Assembly: GCF_004354915.1 (NCBI RefSeq) | Contig: NZ_SMSI01000003.1 | Span: 463,234 to 527,233 of the forward strand | DNA from: Pseudohoeflea suaedae | GTDB taxonomy: Bacteria > Pseudomonadota > Alphaproteobacteria > Rhizobiales > Rhizobiaceae | Direction of reading: 5' to 3' | Length of the DNA stretch: 64,000 bases | Shown here: piece after piece, positions 7,557 through 17,437 of the stretch | Layout of the letters: each line of letters begins with the position of its first letter | Position numbering within the stretch: the stretch's first letter is position 1 | Program-made: the position numbers and the translations under genes | Notes under the pieces: model-generated | Told to the model about the DNA's origin: nothing | Seen by the model: only the letters and a program-made list of their open reading frames with translations | The model's database searches: none

Positions 7557-9973
7557 CAGAACAGCTTTTTCTCGAGACGTTTCCGCTGAACAAGCGATTG
7601 ACCCGCGAGGAAGCCGTCAGCCTGATCGGGCTGGAAGACCTGACGCCGTTGCTCGCTGCGGCCGGAAGGCGGCGGGACGTCGCCCACGGTGACGTTGTCT
7701 CCTATTCGCGCAAGGTTTTCATCCCGCTCACGCAGCTCTGTCGGGATGTCTGCCACTACTGCACCTTCGCCCATCCGCCGCGCAAGGGACAGCGCGCCTA
7801 TCTCAACCGGGACGAGGTTCTGGCCATTGCCCGCGCGGGTCGCGAGGCGGGGTGCAAGGAAGCGCTCTTCACGCTGGGAGATCGTCCCGAGGCTCGGTAC
7901 CGCCTCGCGCGCGAGGAACTCGCTGCACTGGGCCATGCCTCCACGCTATCCTACCTTGCGGAGATGGCGGAACTCGTCTGGAAGGAAACAGGGCTGCTGC
8001 CGCACCTCAATCCCGGGCTGCTTTCCGAGGAGGATTTCCGGGCGCTGCGTCCCCTCTCGATCTCGCAAGGGATCATGCTCGAGACCGTCTCCGACCGTCT
8101 CTGCGGCAAGGGGATGGCTCACTACGGCTCGCCCGACAAGGTGCCCGCCGCCCGGCTGCAGACGCTCAGGCTTGCCGGTGAGCAGGCGGTTCCCTTCACC
8201 TCCGGCATTCTGATCGGCATCGGGGAGACCCGCGAGGAGCGGATCGATTCGCTGCTGGCGCTGCGGGATATCAACGATGCCCATGGGCATATCCAGGAAA
8301 TCATCGTCCAGAACTTCCGGCCGAAGCCGGGTACGCTGATGAAGGATGTCGCCGCGCCTGCGACGGACGATCACCTCTGGACAATTGCCGTCGCGCGTCT
8401 GCTGTTCGAGCCGGCGATGAACATCCAGGCTCCGCCCAATCTGAGCCCCGGCGCGCTGCGGCAGCTTGTCGATGCGGGTATCAACGACTGGGGCGGGGTG
8501 TCCCCGGTGACCCCCGACCACGTCAATCCGGAAGCGCCTTGGCCGCATCTCGAGGAGCTGGCGACGGAGACCGCGAAGGCGGGGAAGGTGCTGACGGAAA
8601 GGCTCGCGATCTACCCCTCGCATGCCCGCGATGCTCTCAAATGGGTCGATCCGGCGATGCGCACCTCGTTGTACAATCTTGTCGACGGCGACGGATGGCC
8701 GCGCCGCGACAGCTGGTGCCCGGGCCGCCAGGACCTGCCGCCGGAAGCCGATGCCGTCCTGGTCAAGCCGAAGCGTCCCGTCCAGGCGAGCGCGCGATTG
8801 CAGGCAATCCTCGGTCGCGTGGACAACGGCCAGCTGCTCGACACCGATGACATCGTCCATCTCTTCAGGGCCCGCGGCGACGAGTTTTCGGCCGTCTGCC
8901 GGGCCGCCGACGAGTTGCGCCGGCGCGTCAACGGGGATGTCGTGAGCTATGTGGTTACCCGCAACATCAACTATACCAACATCTGCTACTTCAAGTGCCA
9001 GTTCTGCGCATTCTCGAAGGGCAAGCTGAGTGAGAACCTGCGCGGCCGGCCCTATGATATCGGGATGGACGAGATTGCGGGCCGGGTGCGCGAGGCGTGG
9101 GACCGCGGCGCGACCGAAGTCTGCATGCAGGGAGGTATCCATCCCGCCTATACGGGGCAGAAATATCTCGACATCTGCGAGGCCGTCGCCGGGGCTCAAC
9201 CCAACATGCACCTTCATGCCTTCTCACCGCTCGAGGTCACCCAGGGTGCGCAGACGCTGGGCATCAGTGTGCCCGAATTTCTTGCGCGGCTGAAGGATGC
9301 GGGGCTCAAGAGCCTGCCCGGAACCGCAGCGGAAGTGCTGGACGACGAGGTGCGCGCCATCCTTTGTTCCGACAAGATCAACACTCGCGAATGGATCGAG
9401 GTGATGCGGGCAGCGCACGCACTGAAACTGCGTTCGACCGCGACGATCATGTTCGGCCATGTGGATCGCTACGATCACTGGGCCCGCCATCTGGTCCGGG
9501 TCCGCGATCTCCAGATCGAGACAGGCGGCTTTACCGAATTCGTGCCGCTGCCGTTCGTCCACATGGAGGCGCCGATCTATCTCAAGGGTCGGTCGCGGCC
9601 CGGTCCGACCTTCCGCGAGACGATCCTCATGCATGCCGTCGCGCGCCTGGTGCTGCACCCGCACATCACCAACATCCAGGCCTCCTGGGTCAAGCTTGGG
9701 CCGGACGGCGTGCGGCACTGCCTCGATGCCGGCGTCAACGACCTCGGCGGCACGCTGATGGACGAGAGCATCTCCCGCTCCGCCGGTGCGAGCTTCGGCC
9801 AGGAGATGACCCCTCAGGAGATGGAGCGGATCATCGTCTCGACCGGCCGGCTGCCCCGTCTTCGCACCACGCTCTACGACAACGCCCCGGCGGAGCGGCG
9901 GACGACGGCGTTTGCCGCGGGTATCCGCACCGAGAGCGCATCAAGGCTCGTTCACACCGAAAACGCGCGCTGA
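7553..9973 (+). CDS. fbiC: Bifunctional FO synthase, CofG-CofH fusion (FbiC)
   Basis: An 806-residue fusion of two radical-SAM enzymes that joins tyrosine and the flavin precursor 5-amino-6-ribitylaminouracil into the deazaflavin chromophore FO. The CofG half carries CRDVCHYC with Cys63, Cys67 and Cys70; the CofH half carries CYFKCQFC with Cys478, Cys482 and Cys485. Other landmarks are QNFRPKPGTLMKDV, NWGGVSPVTPDHVNPE-type segments of CofG and FVPLPFVHMEAP and NDLGGTLMDESISRSAG of CofH. Fused FbiC is normal in actinobacteria and in the few proteobacteria with F420. It is the last gene of the npdG-cofEDC-fbiC operon, which holds the known core genes for F420 from FO onward. Confidence 0.96.
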   Translation: MTEQLFLETFPLNKRLTREEAVSLIGLEDLTPLLAAAGRRRDVAHGDVVSYSRKVFIPLTQLCRDVCHYCTFAHPPRKGQRAYLNRDEVLAIARAGREAGCKEALFTLGDRPEARYRLAREELAALGHASTLSYLAEMAELVWKETGLLPHLNPGLLSEEDFRALRPLSISQGIMLETVSDRLCGKGMAHYGSPDKVPAARLQTLRLAGEQAVPFTSGILIGIGETREERIDSLLALRDINDAHGHIQEIIVQNFRPKPGTLMKDVAAPATDDHLWTIAVARLLFEPAMNIQAPPNLSPGALRQLVDAGINDWGGVSPVTPDHVNPEAPWPHLEELATETAKAGKVLTERLAIYPSHARDALKWVDPAMRTSLYNLVDGDGWPRRDSWCPGRQDLPPEADAVLVKPKRPVQASARLQAILGRVDNGQLLDTDDIVHLFRARGDEFSAVCRAADELRRRVNGDVVSYVVTRNINYTNICYFKCQFCAFSKGKLSENLRGRPYDIGMDEIAGRVREAWDRGATEVCMQGGIHPAYTGQKYLDICEAVAGAQPNMHLHAFSPLEVTQGAQTLGISVPEFLARLKDAGLKSLPGTAAEVLDDEVRAILCSDKINTREWIEVMRAAHALKLRSTATIMFGHVDRYDHWARHLVRVRDLQIETGGFTEFVPLPFVHMEAPIYLKGRSRPGPTFRETILMHAVARLVLHPHITNIQASWVKLGPDGVRHCLDAGVNDLGGTLMDESISRSAGASFGQEMTPQEMERIIVSTGRLPRLRTTLYDNAPAERRTTAFAAGIRTESASRLVHTENAR

Positions 9974-10018
9974 GGAGCATCACGCCGATGATGTCGATGA
10001 TTCATTCCATCTTGTAGA

Positions 10019-10036
10019 CATACTATTGTTAGTATG
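10019..10036. promoter_or_regulatory. Putative GntR operator, site B (PLP enzyme operon)
   Basis: A perfect inverted repeat with 7-bp arms, CATACTA-TTGT-TAGTATG. A further CATACT half-site follows at 10042-10047. The geometry CTA-N4-TAG is the same as in site F before the GntR gene, and the element lies about 45-60 bp upstream of the next operon's first gene. It is the cleanest palindrome of the six sites. The binding protein is inferred. Confidence 0.6.
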
Positions 10037-10078
10037 ATAATCATACTTTGATTTTGAATAGTGACACGGACGATTGGA

Positions 10079-11590
<1,512 letters not shown>

Positions 11591-11628
11591 ACGGTGGCGT
11601 CTGTCCGCTGTTGAGAAGGAGAAAGTTT

Positions 11629-12594
11629 GTGCTTGAGCATTCAGTGGAGTCTTACGACAGGCTCAGGGAAAAGATGGCGGCACGCGACCGCAGTCTGCGT
11701 GAAAAGGTCATGTCGCTGCAGGAGGCCGGCTCGTTCGTTCGGGACGGGATGAGCATCGGCGTCGGAGGGTCGACCATGTCGCGCACGCCGATGGCGCTGT
11801 TGTGGCAGCTCATCCGGGATCGCCGGAAGAACCTCACCTGTTCGCGCGCGATCGTTTCCACCGACGGTGACCTGTTGTTCGGCTCGGGCGTTTCCGACCA
11901 CATCATCACGAGTTGGTTTGCCCAGGGCATCCTTTGGGGCCTGTCCAAGGTGATGCGTCACCACGTGGAGAAGGAAGGCAAGACCTACGAGGAGTGGAGC
12001 CACATGGGTGTCGGCATGCGCTTCCGTGCGGGCGGCATGGGTGTGCCGTTCCTGCCGATGCGCGCCATGCTCGGTTCCGACGTTCTCAAGCAGCGGCCCG
12101 AAGCCAAGGAGATCGACTGTCCCTTCACCGGCGAAAAGCTGCTGCTTGCGCCGGCCCTCAACCCGGACGTCGCGCTGATCCACGTTCAGCGGTGCGACGC
12201 CTATGGCAACGCGCAGATCGATGGTTTGCAGTTCATGGACATCGATCTGGCGCTTGCAGCAGACCGGGTGATCCTGACCACCGAGCGGATCGTGTCCAAC
12301 GACCAGATCCGCCGCGCACCGGACCAGACGAAAATTCCGTTCTTCTGCGTCGATGCGGTGGTGGAAGTGCCCTACGGCTCGGCGCCGCACGAGTGCTTCG
12401 GCCTTTACGAGCCGATGATGAAGCACATGGAGGCATATGTGAAGCAGGTCAACGCAGACCCGATCGACGGCATGCAGGCCTATCTCGACCGCTATTTCCA
12501 CGGACCCGAGGACTGGAACGATTACCTCGACCTGATCGGCATGAGGCAAGTCCTGGAAGCAAGCCAGCACGGCCGGAGTATCTACAATGACTGA
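11629..12594 (+). CDS. CoA-transferase family I, alpha subunit (glutaconate CoA-transferase A-like)
   Basis: A 321-residue alpha subunit of the GctA/IpdA type. Features are the N-terminal GMSIGVGGSTMSRTPMALLW glycine-rich segment, the HVQRCDAYGNAQIDG segment common to family I transferases, and LAADRVILTTERIV. The start is a GTG at 11629 with AGAAGGAGAA about 7 nt upstream. It overlaps the beta subunit gene by 8 bp. The complex would move CoA from acetyl-CoA or another donor onto a dicarboxylic or ring-cleavage acid. The related IpdAB proteins of steroid degradation hydrolyse ring-CoA compounds instead, so lyase or hydrolase chemistry is a possible alternative. Confidence 0.85.
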   Translation: MLEHSVESYDRLREKMAARDRSLREKVMSLQEAGSFVRDGMSIGVGGSTMSRTPMALLWQLIRDRRKNLTCSRAIVSTDGDLLFGSGVSDHIITSWFAQGILWGLSKVMRHHVEKEGKTYEEWSHMGVGMRFRAGGMGVPFLPMRAMLGSDVLKQRPEAKEIDCPFTGEKLLLAPALNPDVALIHVQRCDAYGNAQIDGLQFMDIDLALAADRVILTTERIVSNDQIRRAPDQTKIPFFCVDAVVEVPYGSAPHECFGLYEPMMKHMEAYVKQVNADPIDGMQAYLDRYFHGPEDWNDYLDLIGMRQVLEASQHGRSIYND

Positions 12595-13357
12595 GAGCAA
12601 GAACTATACGACATCCGAAATCCTGCCGATTCTGAGCGCGCGCCAGCTGCGCGACGGCATGGTGGTGTTCGCCGGGGTGGGAACGCCGCTGCTGGCGGCC
12701 ACGCTGGCACAGCGGCTCAACTGTCCGCGGCTCACGATCCTGTTCGAGGGTGGTGTCGTCGGCGCGTTCGTCGAGCCGGGCAAGCTGCCCCCTTCCACCA
12801 ACGACCAGCGCTGCACGCGGCGGGCGAACATGGTCCTTGGCAGTTCGGACGTTCTGTTGCTGTTGCAGCGCGGCTATGTCGATCTCGGTTTCATGGGCGG
12901 GGCGCAGATCGACCAGTTCGGCAACCTCAACTCGTCCTTCATCGGTGATCCCGCGGCGCCTAAGACGAGGCTTCCGGGCACCGGCGGCGGCAACGACATT
13001 TCAAGCCTGACAAACATGATCGTGGCGATGAAGCACGAAAAGCGCCGCTTCGTCGAGCATGTCGATTTCATCACCAGTCCCGGCTTCATCCGTGGCGGGA
13101 CAAGCAGGCGCGATAGCGGCCTGCCGGCGGGCGGCATGTTCCGGGTGATCACGGAACTGGCGGTCTTCGGCTTCGACGAAAAGACCCGCCGGATGAAGGT
13201 ACTCGCGCTCAACCCGGGCGTCACCCGCGAAGAGGTTCAGGACAATACGGGCTTCACGCTCGACTTCGCCGACAACCTCGCCGTCACCGAACCACCCACC
13301 GAAACGGAACTGCGCGTTTTGCGCGAGCTCGATTCCGAGCGCCTGTTCATCAATTGA
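12587..13357 (+). CDS. CoA-transferase family I, beta subunit (glutaconate CoA-transferase B-like)
   Basis: A 256-residue beta subunit. The segment LTILFEGGVVGAF places a glutamate at residue 54, the position of the catalytic glutamate of characterised glutaconate CoA-transferase beta subunits, which supports true transferase chemistry. GTGGGNDIS, DFITSPGF and VLALNPGVTREEVQDNTGF are conserved family stretches. It starts inside the end of the alpha gene. A well-placed GGAGGAAATTC follows its stop, for the LLM gene, keeping the operon contiguous. Confidence 0.86.
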   Translation: MTESKNYTTSEILPILSARQLRDGMVVFAGVGTPLLAATLAQRLNCPRLTILFEGGVVGAFVEPGKLPPSTNDQRCTRRANMVLGSSDVLLLLQRGYVDLGFMGGAQIDQFGNLNSSFIGDPAAPKTRLPGTGGGNDISSLTNMIVAMKHEKRRFVEHVDFITSPGFIRGGTSRRDSGLPAGGMFRVITELAVFGFDEKTRRMKVLALNPGVTREEVQDNTGFTLDFADNLAVTEPPTETELRVLRELDSERLFIN

Positions 13358-13373
13358 TCACTGGAGGAAATTC

Positions 13374-14357
13374 ATGACAATGCTGTCAAACACGTTTGGT
13401 ATCGCCGCGCGCAACTTCAAGGCGTATCCGGAGATGCCTGATGCGCTGGAACTCGTCGAGTACGGCGTCCGCGTCGAGGAACTGGGATATGATTCCGTGT
13501 GGGTGTGGGATCACATGCTGCTCGGTGTCGATCCGAATTTCCCGATCATCGATTCCCTGACCGTCCTGACCGGCATTGCAGCGCGCACGACGCGCATCAA
13601 GATGGGCACGGGCATTCTCGTCCTGCCGTTGCGCAACCCGGTCGCGCTGGCCAAGCAGCTTTCCTCGATGGACCAGCTCTCGCGCGGTCGCCTCGTGATG
13701 GGCATGGCTGCCGGCTGGTACAAGCGCGAATTCGATGCGATGGGGATTCCGTTCACCAAGCGCGGCAAGATCATGGACCAGAACCTGGAGATCATGCGCC
13801 GCCTGTGGACGGAGCCCGCTGTCACCGGAACCTACAACATCTCCGATGACAAGACCGGGATCGAGCTCGAATATGCCCTGTCGAAGGCGGTGATGTATCC
13901 GAAGCCCGCACAAGAGCAGCTTCCGCTGCTGATCGGCGGCTATGCCGACGCTGCGCTCAAGCGTGCCGCCACCAGCGGCGACGGCTGGCTGACCTATTTC
14001 TACCGCGCCGAGGACTTCAAGAAGTCGTGGGACAAGATCCGCGGTTTCGCCCAGGAAGCGGGCAAGAACCCCGACAACATCATGAACGCGTCGCAGCTGC
14101 CCATCATGATCGGCAAGTCGAAGGAAGCCGTCCAGGACGACATGATGGACTGGCTGAACAAGGAATGGGACTTCCCGGAGCACAGCGACTGCACCCGCGA
14201 AAGCGCGATCATGGGATCGGTGGACGAATGCGTCGCCCAGCTGCGCGAGCACATCGATGCCGGCGTGCAGAAGATCATCTTCGTGCCCTACAAGTACCAG
14301 ATGGATCAGGTCGAGACGATCGCCGAGGAAATCATCCCGCGCCTGCGAAACGCCTGA
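13374..14357 (+). CDS. LLM-class oxidoreductase, probably F420-dependent
   Basis: A 327-residue TIM-barrel protein of the bacterial luciferase-like monooxygenase superfamily. Typical segments are EELGYDSVWVWDHMLLG (residues about 33-49), TTRIKMGTGILVLPLRNPVALAKQLSSMDQLSRGRLVMGMAAGWYKREFDAMGIPF and QLPLLIGGYADAALKRAATSGDGWLTYF. The family uses either FMN or F420; the complete F420 biosynthesis operon and F420 reductase next door, under the same type of operator, favour F420H2. It could reduce an unsaturated ring, an imine or a nitro group. The start ATG has GGAGGAAATTC upstream. Substrate unknown. Confidence 0.83.
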   Translation: MTMLSNTFGIAARNFKAYPEMPDALELVEYGVRVEELGYDSVWVWDHMLLGVDPNFPIIDSLTVLTGIAARTTRIKMGTGILVLPLRNPVALAKQLSSMDQLSRGRLVMGMAAGWYKREFDAMGIPFTKRGKIMDQNLEIMRRLWTEPAVTGTYNISDDKTGIELEYALSKAVMYPKPAQEQLPLLIGGYADAALKRAATSGDGWLTYFYRAEDFKKSWDKIRGFAQEAGKNPDNIMNASQLPIMIGKSKEAVQDDMMDWLNKEWDFPEHSDCTRESAIMGSVDECVAQLREHIDAGVQKIIFVPYKYQMDQVETIAEEIIPRLRNA

Positions 14358-14430
14358 GGCGCCCACGGACGTTCACGTCGGGCCGCCGGGCGGCGGCCCG
14401 CTTACCCAACTCAATTGCGGACCGGAATTC

Positions 14431-15714
14431 ATGACTGATCCAAATCGTCAAAAGATCATCGACAAGATCGATCAATCGCGCGACCAGGCAATCAAACTGC
14501 TGCAAGACATGGTCGCCGTCCCCAGCGTCACCGGGGACGAGGCGGCCATCCAGAAGCTGATGCACGACTACCTTACCGAGGTCGGCCTCGACGTCGACAT
14601 GTGGGAGACCGACTGGGAGGAGCTCAAGAAGCATCCCGGCTATCGTCCAGTCGCGCGCGGTTACGAGGGCCGTCCCAATATCGTGGCGACGCTCAAGGGC
14701 ACCGGCGGCGGACGTTCGCTGCTGCTCAACGGCCATACCGACGTCATTCCCGTCGGCGACGGCGAGGGCTGGAGCGACAATCCCTGGTCTGCCTCGATCA
14801 AGGAAGGACGCATCTATGGTCGCGGCTCATGCGACATGAAGAGCGGCGTGGCGAGCCACATCCTGGCGGTGCAGTATCTCAAGGAACTGGGGCTGACGCC
14901 GAAGGGCGATGTGATGATCAACATCGTCATCGATGAAGAAGTCAGCGGCCACGGCACGCTCGACACCGTCATCCGCGGCTATTCGGCGGATGCCGGCATT
15001 TCCGGTGAGACGTCCGATCTTCACGTGCAGCCCGCCTGCATCGGCCGCATCTGGTTCGAGATCGAGATCCAGGGCAAACCTGCCGGGGTTCAGCAGCGCT
15101 ATCTCGGCATCAGCGGGATCGAGCTCGGCTACAAGATCTCCAAGGCGGTGCAGGAGCTGGAAGACCACCGCGTCGCGACCGTGACGCATCCGCTTTATCC
15201 GAGCGCCATCGATTCTCTGCCGTGCCTGATCGGCAGCTTCCAGGCGGGAACCTATCCGAGCGCCTTCCCGGCGACAGCCTTGCTGAAGGGATCAATCGGC
15301 ACGGTCCCGGGCGAAGACCACGAAGGCGTGAAGCAGAGCCTGGTCGACAAGATCGCCGAGGTCGCCGCCGAGGATCCCTGGATGAAGGATCATCCGCCGG
15401 TGGTCCGTTTCGTCGGCTATGACGCCGAAGCCTCGGAAATCCCGCGCGATCACGCCATCGTCGACACGGTCTCGCGGATCTACACCGAGGTGACCGGCAA
15501 GGAACCGACCATCAGCGGCAGGCAGGGCGCGGCGGACACGCGGTTCCTCAACAGCTATGGCGAGACGCCGACCGTCATTTTCGGACCGGGGTCGACGGCT
15601 ATCATGCACTCGAACGACGAGTATGTCTCGATCGACGACTACCTCACCTCCATCAAGGTCATGGCCCTCTCGATCTACGACTGGTGCAACGCCGAGCCCG
15701 TCGCAAAAAGCTGA
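14431..15714 (+). CDS. M20-family metallo-amidohydrolase (ArgE/DapE type)
   Basis: A 427-residue zinc hydrolase of the ArgE/DapE/carboxypeptidase family. Metal ligands are visible as His102 in LLNGHTDVIPVG, Asp135 in GRGSCDMKSG, the pair Glu169-Glu170 in VIDEEVSGHG and a C-terminal histidine in IMHSNDEYVSIDDY. The lid/dimerisation domain lies between about 200 and 320. Such enzymes split amide bonds (N-acyl, N-formyl or N-carbamoyl amino acids). As the last gene of an operon with a CoA-transferase and LLM enzyme, it could cleave an N-acyl product of ring opening. The ATG at 14431 is 73 bp after the LLM gene; a strong terminator follows the gene. Confidence 0.87.
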   Translation: MTDPNRQKIIDKIDQSRDQAIKLLQDMVAVPSVTGDEAAIQKLMHDYLTEVGLDVDMWETDWEELKKHPGYRPVARGYEGRPNIVATLKGTGGGRSLLLNGHTDVIPVGDGEGWSDNPWSASIKEGRIYGRGSCDMKSGVASHILAVQYLKELGLTPKGDVMINIVIDEEVSGHGTLDTVIRGYSADAGISGETSDLHVQPACIGRIWFEIEIQGKPAGVQQRYLGISGIELGYKISKAVQELEDHRVATVTHPLYPSAIDSLPCLIGSFQAGTYPSAFPATALLKGSIGTVPGEDHEGVKQSLVDKIAEVAAEDPWMKDHPPVVRFVGYDAEASEIPRDHAIVDTVSRIYTEVTGKEPTISGRQGAADTRFLNSYGETPTVIFGPGSTAIMHSNDEYVSIDDYLTSIKVMALSIYDWCNAEPVAKS

Positions 15715-15781
15715 ACCCGGCTCGAAGGGCGGGCGTATGTCAACCCCTCCCGCCCCCGACCAGCCAACCGACCTCCCCATG

Positions 15782-15808
15782 AAGCGCCGCTCTCGAGCGG
15801 CGCTTTTT
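15782..15808 (+). terminator. Rho-independent terminator after the PLP/CoA-transferase/LLM/M20 operon
   Basis: AAGCGCCGCTC and GAGCGGCGCTT form a perfect 11-bp stem with a minimal loop, followed by a run of T residues (15804-15808). It ends the operon and separates it from operator site C and the transhydrogenase genes. Confidence 0.88.
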
Positions 15809-15838
15809 CGTCTCGGTACAGTCGTCCGGCAATCAATA

Positions 15839-15861
15839 GGTACTATCTTACTATAAATAGA
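15839..15861. promoter_or_regulatory. Putative GntR operator, site C (transhydrogenase operon)
   Basis: The AT-rich site contains TACTATCTTACTATAAATAG, sharing ACTATCTT with the reverse strand of site A and ending in ATAG like sites A and D. A possible -35 box TTGACT (15862-15867) follows directly, with a weak -10 (CAGATT) 17 bp further. If this promoter is right, a bound repressor would lie just upstream of or over the -35. It is about 90-110 bp before pntAA. Confidence 0.5.
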
Positions 15862-15950
15862 TTGACTTGTTGCTTACGCTGAGTCAGATTGCGGACATGC
15901 CCGGCAGCGGCTTTTCCGTCGCTCCCCCGGCAACTCAAGGAGAGACGAAA

Positions 15951-17084
15951 ATGCATATCGCGGTATTGGCCGACACGAGTACGCGTGTTGCGATAACCCC
16001 CGAGACGATCCGCAAGTACGAAGCGCTCGGCGGCACGGTATTCGTGCAGCAGGGCGCCGGCGCGCAGGCAGGCATGCTCGACGGCGATCTCGAGGCCTCC
16101 GGCGCACGCATTGTCGAGGGTGCCGATGCGGCCGTGAAGGAAGCGGACATCATTCTTGCAGTCGGCCGACCGGAGGAACGGATTATCCGCGCCTGCAAGC
16201 CGGGTGCGGCGATGTTTGCGACGATGGATCCTTATCGGGCCAACGGCTCTCTTGAAATCATGGCCGATGCGCGGGTCGACGCCTTCGCCATGGAGCTGAT
16301 GCCACGCATCACCCGCGCCCAGTCGATGGACATCCTTTCAAGTCAGGCGAGCCTCGCCGGCTACCGGGCCGTCATCGACGCCGCCAGCGCATTCACCCGC
16401 TTGCTGCCGATGATGATGACCGCAGCGGGCACCATCCCGTCGGCGCAGGTCTTCGTCATGGGCGCCGGAGTGGCGGGCCTTCAGGCAATTGCGACCGCGC
16501 GGCGGCTGGGGGCTTCCGTTTCGGCGACCGATGTGCGCCCGGCGACACGCGAACAGGTGGCTTCCCTGGGGGCAAAGTTCGTCGCGGTCGAGGACGAAGA
16601 GTTCCTGGCGGCCGAATCCGCCGGTGGTTACGCCAAGCAGATGTCGAAGGAATATCTTGCCAAGCAGGCCGAACTCGTCGCCGCCCATATCGCCAAGCAG
16701 GACATCGTCATCACCACGGCCCTCATCCCCGGTCGCGACGCCCCGCGTCTGATCACCAGGGAAATGATCGATAGCATGCGGCCCGGCTCGGTGCTCGTCG
16801 ATCTGGCCGTCGAGCGCGGCGGCAATATCAAAGGTTCGAAAGCGGGCGAGATCGTCGAGCTCGGCCGCGGTGTCAGGATCATCGGCAATTCGAGCATAGA
16901 CCGGATCGGCACGACCGCTTCGAGCCTCTACGCGCGCAACATGTACAGCTTCATTTCCAAACTGGTCGACCGCGACCAGCAAGGTCTGGCGATCGACTGG
17001 GACGACGAACTGGTCAGAAGCACCAACCTGACCCGAGACGGCGCCATCGTGCATCCGGCCTTCGGCGGGGCGCAGCCCGGCTAG
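15951..17084 (+). CDS. pntAA: NAD(P) transhydrogenase subunit alpha part 1, NAD-binding domain I
   Basis: A 377-residue soluble domain I of proton-translocating transhydrogenase, in the three-subunit layout known from alphaproteobacteria such as Rhodospirillum. It has the alanine dehydrogenase-like N-terminus (STRVAITPETIRKYEALGGTVFVQQGAG), RAQSMDILSSQASLAGYRAVIDAA, the NAD-binding VFVMGAGVAGLQAIATARRLGASVSATDVRP (residues about 166-196) and the mobile loop ALIPGRDAPRLIT. The ATG at 15951 has AAGGAGAGACG upstream. It is preceded by operator site C and followed by pntAB after 44 bp. Confidence 0.94.
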   Translation: MHIAVLADTSTRVAITPETIRKYEALGGTVFVQQGAGAQAGMLDGDLEASGARIVEGADAAVKEADIILAVGRPEERIIRACKPGAAMFATMDPYRANGSLEIMADARVDAFAMELMPRITRAQSMDILSSQASLAGYRAVIDAASAFTRLLPMMMTAAGTIPSAQVFVMGAGVAGLQAIATARRLGASVSATDVRPATREQVASLGAKFVAVEDEEFLAAESAGGYAKQMSKEYLAKQAELVAAHIAKQDIVITTALIPGRDAPRLITREMIDSMRPGSVLVDLAVERGGNIKGSKAGEIVELGRGVRIIGNSSIDRIGTTASSLYARNMYSFISKLVDRDQQGLAIDWDDELVRSTNLTRDGAIVHPAFGGAQPG

Positions 17085-17128
17085 GGCCGCGACACGCTTC
17101 CGCCTTTCCCTCAATCTGGAGAACAATC

Positions 17129-17437
17129 ATGACGCCTACCGTCATCATACAGCTATTCGTGTTCCTGCTCGCCGGCTTCGTCGGCTTTCAGACCATCACC
17201 CGCATTCCGCCCCTGCTGCATACGCCGCTGATGGCGGCCACCAATGCGATCTCAGGCATCTCCCTGGTCGCTTCGCTGGTCCTGGCCGGGTCGAACCAGG
17301 GACTGTTCAGCACCATTCTCGGAACAATCGCCGTCGGCTGCGCGACCGCCAACGTCGTCGGCGGCTTCCTGATCACCGACCGCATGCTGGCCATGTTCAA
17401 GCCGGCGAAGCTCGAGGCCAAGGAGTCCGTCGCGTGA
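17129..17437 (+). CDS. pntAB: NAD(P) transhydrogenase subunit alpha part 2, membrane domain
   Basis: A 102-residue membrane subunit with three or four hydrophobic segments, including FVFLLAGFVGFQTITRIPPLLHTPLMAATNAISGISLV, the characteristic start of the domain II alpha portion, and TILGTIAVGCATANVVGGFLITDRMLAMF. It follows a clear CTGGAGAACA ribosome-binding site. The stop codon overlaps the GTG start of pntB by 4 bp. It builds the proton channel together with the PntB membrane part. Confidence 0.93.
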   Translation: MTPTVIIQLFVFLLAGFVGFQTITRIPPLLHTPLMAATNAISGISLVASLVLAGSNQGLFSTILGTIAVGCATANVVGGFLITDRMLAMFKPAKLEAKESVA